The notes beneath the pieces are model-generated. The model did no database searches. It saw nothing but the letters and a program-made list of their open reading frames with translations, and was not told where the DNA came from. The position numbers were made by a program, and so were the translations under genes. This document shows, piece by piece, positions 58,746 through 64,000 of a stretch of 64,000 bases of DNA (the first letter of the stretch is position 1; every line of letters starts with the position of its first letter). This DNA is from Protula sp. h YS-2021 (lineage: Eukaryota; Annelida; Polychaeta; Sabellida; Serpulidae): NCBI GenBank assembly GCA_949752745.1, contig OX457026.1, positions 44,361,239-44,425,238 on the forward strand, read 5' to 3'.

Positions 58746-58872
58746 TTATGAAAAATAATTTAAAAATTATACAAAATCCAAAATATTCGAATATAAAAAA
58801 ATAGGGTTCGAACCCCACTCAAACGAACGAATATTCGAATATACGAATAACGGTCCCACCACTAGTACTCGC

Positions 58873-61587
<2,715 letters not shown>

Positions 61588-62833
61588 GACTAGCCGACTA
61601 TGTCGGACTGGTCTTCTCCCATCAATAGAGGGTCATCCGTCGTCTGTATGTACGTATGTACGGTTAAACTTTTACTTAAAATGCTTCTTCTCCTTAAGTT
61701 TTGATTGGATTTCTCTCTAATTTTACACGGATGTTCTCTAGATAGGCATCTGTTTGAAAATTCTTTTTTTTTTGGTGGGGGGGAATCCGCTAAAAATTGG
61801 CTAAATGGGGTGCAATTGAAAATTTTCGGTTGCCAATTTTCAAAATACTTCTCCCACAATTTTGATTATATTTCCTTCAAATTTTGTGCGAATATTCCCT
61901 AGGTAAGCCTCTTGGAAAAATTACTCATTTTGGCAATCCGCCGAAAAAATGGTCAAATAGGGGTCATTTTTTAATTTTTTGGTGTCTAATTTTCAAAATG
62001 CCTTCTCTCCCACAATTGTGATTAGATCCCTTTCTAAATTTTGGACAGTTGTTCTCTAGGTAGGCCTCATGAAAATTACTCCTTTTGGCGATCAGCCAAA
62101 AATTTGCCAAATTGGGGGCATTTGTAATTTTATGGTGGTCAGTTTTCAAAATGTTTCTTCTCTCACAATTTTGATCAGATTTTCTTCAAACTTTGTACGA
62201 ATATTCCCGAGGTCGGCCACTTTTGAAAAATTACTCATTTTGGCGATCCGCCAAAAAATGGCCAAAAGGGGGGCATTTTTTTTTTGGTGTCTGATTTTCA
62301 AAATGCTTCTTCTCCCACAATTTTTGATCGGATTCCTTTCCAACTTTGGACAGTTGTTCTTAGGGTAGGCTTCTCTTGAAAAATTACTTTTTTGGCCATC
62401 TGCCAAAAATTGTCTAAATGTGGGTCATTTAAAAAATTTTTGTTGCTAATTTTCAAAATGCTTCTTCTCGAACAATTTTGATCAGATTTTCTTCAAATTC
62501 TGTACGAATGTTCTTAACATAGTCCTCCCTTTAAAATTTACTTTTTTGGCGATCTATCAAAATTAGCCGAATGGGGGCATTTTTTTTATTTTTTGGAGTC
62601 TATTTTTAATCATATTTTCTTTAACTTTCGCACGAATGTTCTGTAGATAGGGCTGTCTTGAAATCTTACTGTTTCTGGCAATGCCCCAAAAATTGGCATT
62701 TTTTTATCTTTTTAATTTTGAAAGTGCTGCTTCTCCCACAATTCTGATTGAATTCCTTTCCAATTTTGTACGATTCTTCTCCAGTTAAGCCTCTCTTGAA
62801 ATGTTTTTTTTGGGGGGGCGATCCGCGAAAACT

Positions 62834-63710
62834 TGCAAGTTGAATAAACATGCGCATTGGTCCGAAATGCGGACCGCGCATCGACGCAAGTATGATAAAC
62901 ATGCGCACTGGTTCGAAATCGAACCGCGCATCGATGCAAGTTAAATCGGTATGCGCACTGGTCCAAAATGGAAAGCGAGCGTGAATGCAAGTAAAATAAA
63001 CATGCGCAATAACCACATATCAACGCAAATTAAATAAACATGCGCACTGGTCTGAAATACGAACCGCTTATCAACGCAAGTTAAATAGACTTGGGCACTG
63101 GTCCGAAATGTGAACCGCGCATCAACGCAAGTTGAACAAACATGCGCACTGGCCTGAAATAAGAAACGCTGGTCAACGCCAGTTACATAAACATGCGCAG
63201 TGGTCCGAAATGTGAACAGTGCATCAATGCAAGCTAAATAAATATGCGCACTGGTCCGAATTGCGAACCACTCATCAACGGAAGTTGAATATACATGCAC
63301 ATTGGTCTAAAATAAAAACCGCGCATCAATGCAAATTAAATAAACATGCACACTGGTCCGAAAAGTCAAGCGTGCATCAACACAAGCTAAACAAACATGC
63401 GCACATGTCCGAAATGCGAACGACTTATCAACGTAAGTTGAATGAACATGCTCATTGGTCTGAAATGCGAGTCGCGCATCAACGCAAGTTAAGTAAACAT
63501 GCGCAGCAATGCATATTAAATAAACATGCGCACTGGTTAGCTTTGTGAAACGCACATCAACGCTAAATAAACATGCGCACTGTACCGAAATGCGAACAGA
63601 GCATAACGGCAAGTTAAATAAACATCCGCATTTTTCCGAAATGCAAACCGCACATCAACGCAAGTTAAATAAACATGCGCACTGGTCGGAAATGCAAACC
63701 CCGCAAAATA
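62834..63710 (+). repeat. 51-bp satellite array, copy 3
   Basis: About 17 units have the same consensus and orientation as the other two arrays, more diverged and with some shortened units. Confidence 0.85.
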
Positions 63711-63865
63711 ATACACACCAAAACATTAAAACTTCAGTAATGATGTTTCAGATGCAGTCTTTTTATCTTTTCAAAAGGCAGGTGTGTTTTTCGTCGTTTC
63801 TGCTGCTTGAAATAATTGTGGATGTCCCACAGTACATGTCAACAGTGCACGTGTGTGGATACAAT

Positions 63866-64000
63866 TTCACTACGTTGTTCGAAGGTATTTCTGGTAGACT
63901 ACCCAATCTACCACAGATACACACGATCTGTTTCCAATTTTTTCTGGGAAACAAACCTTTGTATGTATTTGTCGGTCTATGTCCAGGTGCGGTGCTAAAT
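63866..64000 (+). repeat. Tail of the satellite-bearing repeat, partial
   Basis: GTTCGAAGGTATTTCTGGTAGACTACC, CTGTTTCC and TTTGTATGTATTTGTCGGTC match the tail at 5546 and 49683. The window ends before the terminal hairpin. Confidence 0.7.

Larger units (their letters stand above)
56140..58864 (-). mobile_element. hAT-like transposon, internally deleted, outer shell of a nest
   Basis: The left end TAGCGGTGGTATTCG and the right end read inverted TAGTGGTGGGACCGTTATTCG are similar, with ATTCGAATATTCG words next to both. GTACTCGC lies directly outside each end (56132-56139, 58865-58872), a perfect 8-bp target duplication as in hAT elements. A hAT transposase C-terminal fragment on the minus strand (58641-58745) supports the class. 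Most of the gene is deleted, and another repeat and a MITE are inserted inside. Confidence 0.85.
61588..64000 (+). mobile_element. Hairpin-headed repeat with 51-bp satellite, copy 3 (runs off the window)
   Basis: The head at 61591-61610 (AGCCGAC/GTCGG arms) is of the AGCCGAC type and is followed by CCATCAATAGAGGGTC. About eight ~140-bp sub-repeats (ATGCTTCTTCTCCCACAATT, TTTTGGCGATCCGCCAAAAA) lead into a 51-bp satellite and a tail like that of copies 1 and 2. The head therefore belongs to one family and the satellite and tail to another, a chimera or shared module. Confidence 0.65.

Overview
This window looks like intergenic or heterochromatin-like DNA of an invertebrate metazoan. The evidence is spliced exons with GT-AG introns, an L2/CR1-type LINE, tRNA-derived SINEs, hAT and Tc1/mariner-type DNA transposons, an errantivirus-like LTR element with a baculovirus-F-type envelope gene, and long tandem arrays. 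I cannot name the species; a marine invertebrate such as a mollusc is only a guess. There are no rRNA genes, no CRISPR array and no bacterial-type operons. Most long open frames are by-products of satellites whose period is a multiple of three.

Layout. 1-890: short direct repeats. 892-5809: a hairpin-headed repeat carrying a 51-bp satellite (copy 1). 6131-9980: other hairpin-headed repeats. 10581-19494: a degenerate Ty3/gypsy errantivirus-like provirus with two LTRs, a leader ORF, gag, pol and env; env is split by a hairpin-headed repeat. 19560-20900: diverged tandem repeats. 21107-30437 and 30553-40712: two head-to-tail copies of a 9.3-10.2 kb unit with terminal inverted repeats, inserted in a TG-rich stretch of another hairpin-headed repeat. 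Each unit holds a multi-exon gene whose first two coding exons splice into a Tudor-like domain. In unit 2 four exons join in phase with no stop; unit 1 carries a 4-nt frameshift. 42053-43637: a 5'-truncated L2-type LINE on the minus strand. 44055-51067: a 7-kb TIR element with a GGAA target duplication, enclosing the second copy of the 51-bp-satellite repeat, which in turn holds a 1.19-kb Tc1/mariner-like non-autonomous element. 51395-53290: gag-like and hAT remnants and a repeat between facing hairpins. 55880-61587: a ~160-bp degenerate array split by nested elements (hAT-like shell, minus-strand hairpin-headed repeat, 1.66-kb MITE). 61588-64000: a third hairpin-headed, 51-bp-satellite repeat running off the window.

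The most interesting item is the tandem pair of TIR-bounded units carrying an intron-containing Tudor-domain gene but no visible transposase. The second theme is a set of repeat families that share one plan: a short perfect hairpin, a TATAG-like motif, diverged sub-repeats, and sometimes a minisatellite. Several insertion events can be read directly from target-site duplications and from filled/empty comparisons inside the window.
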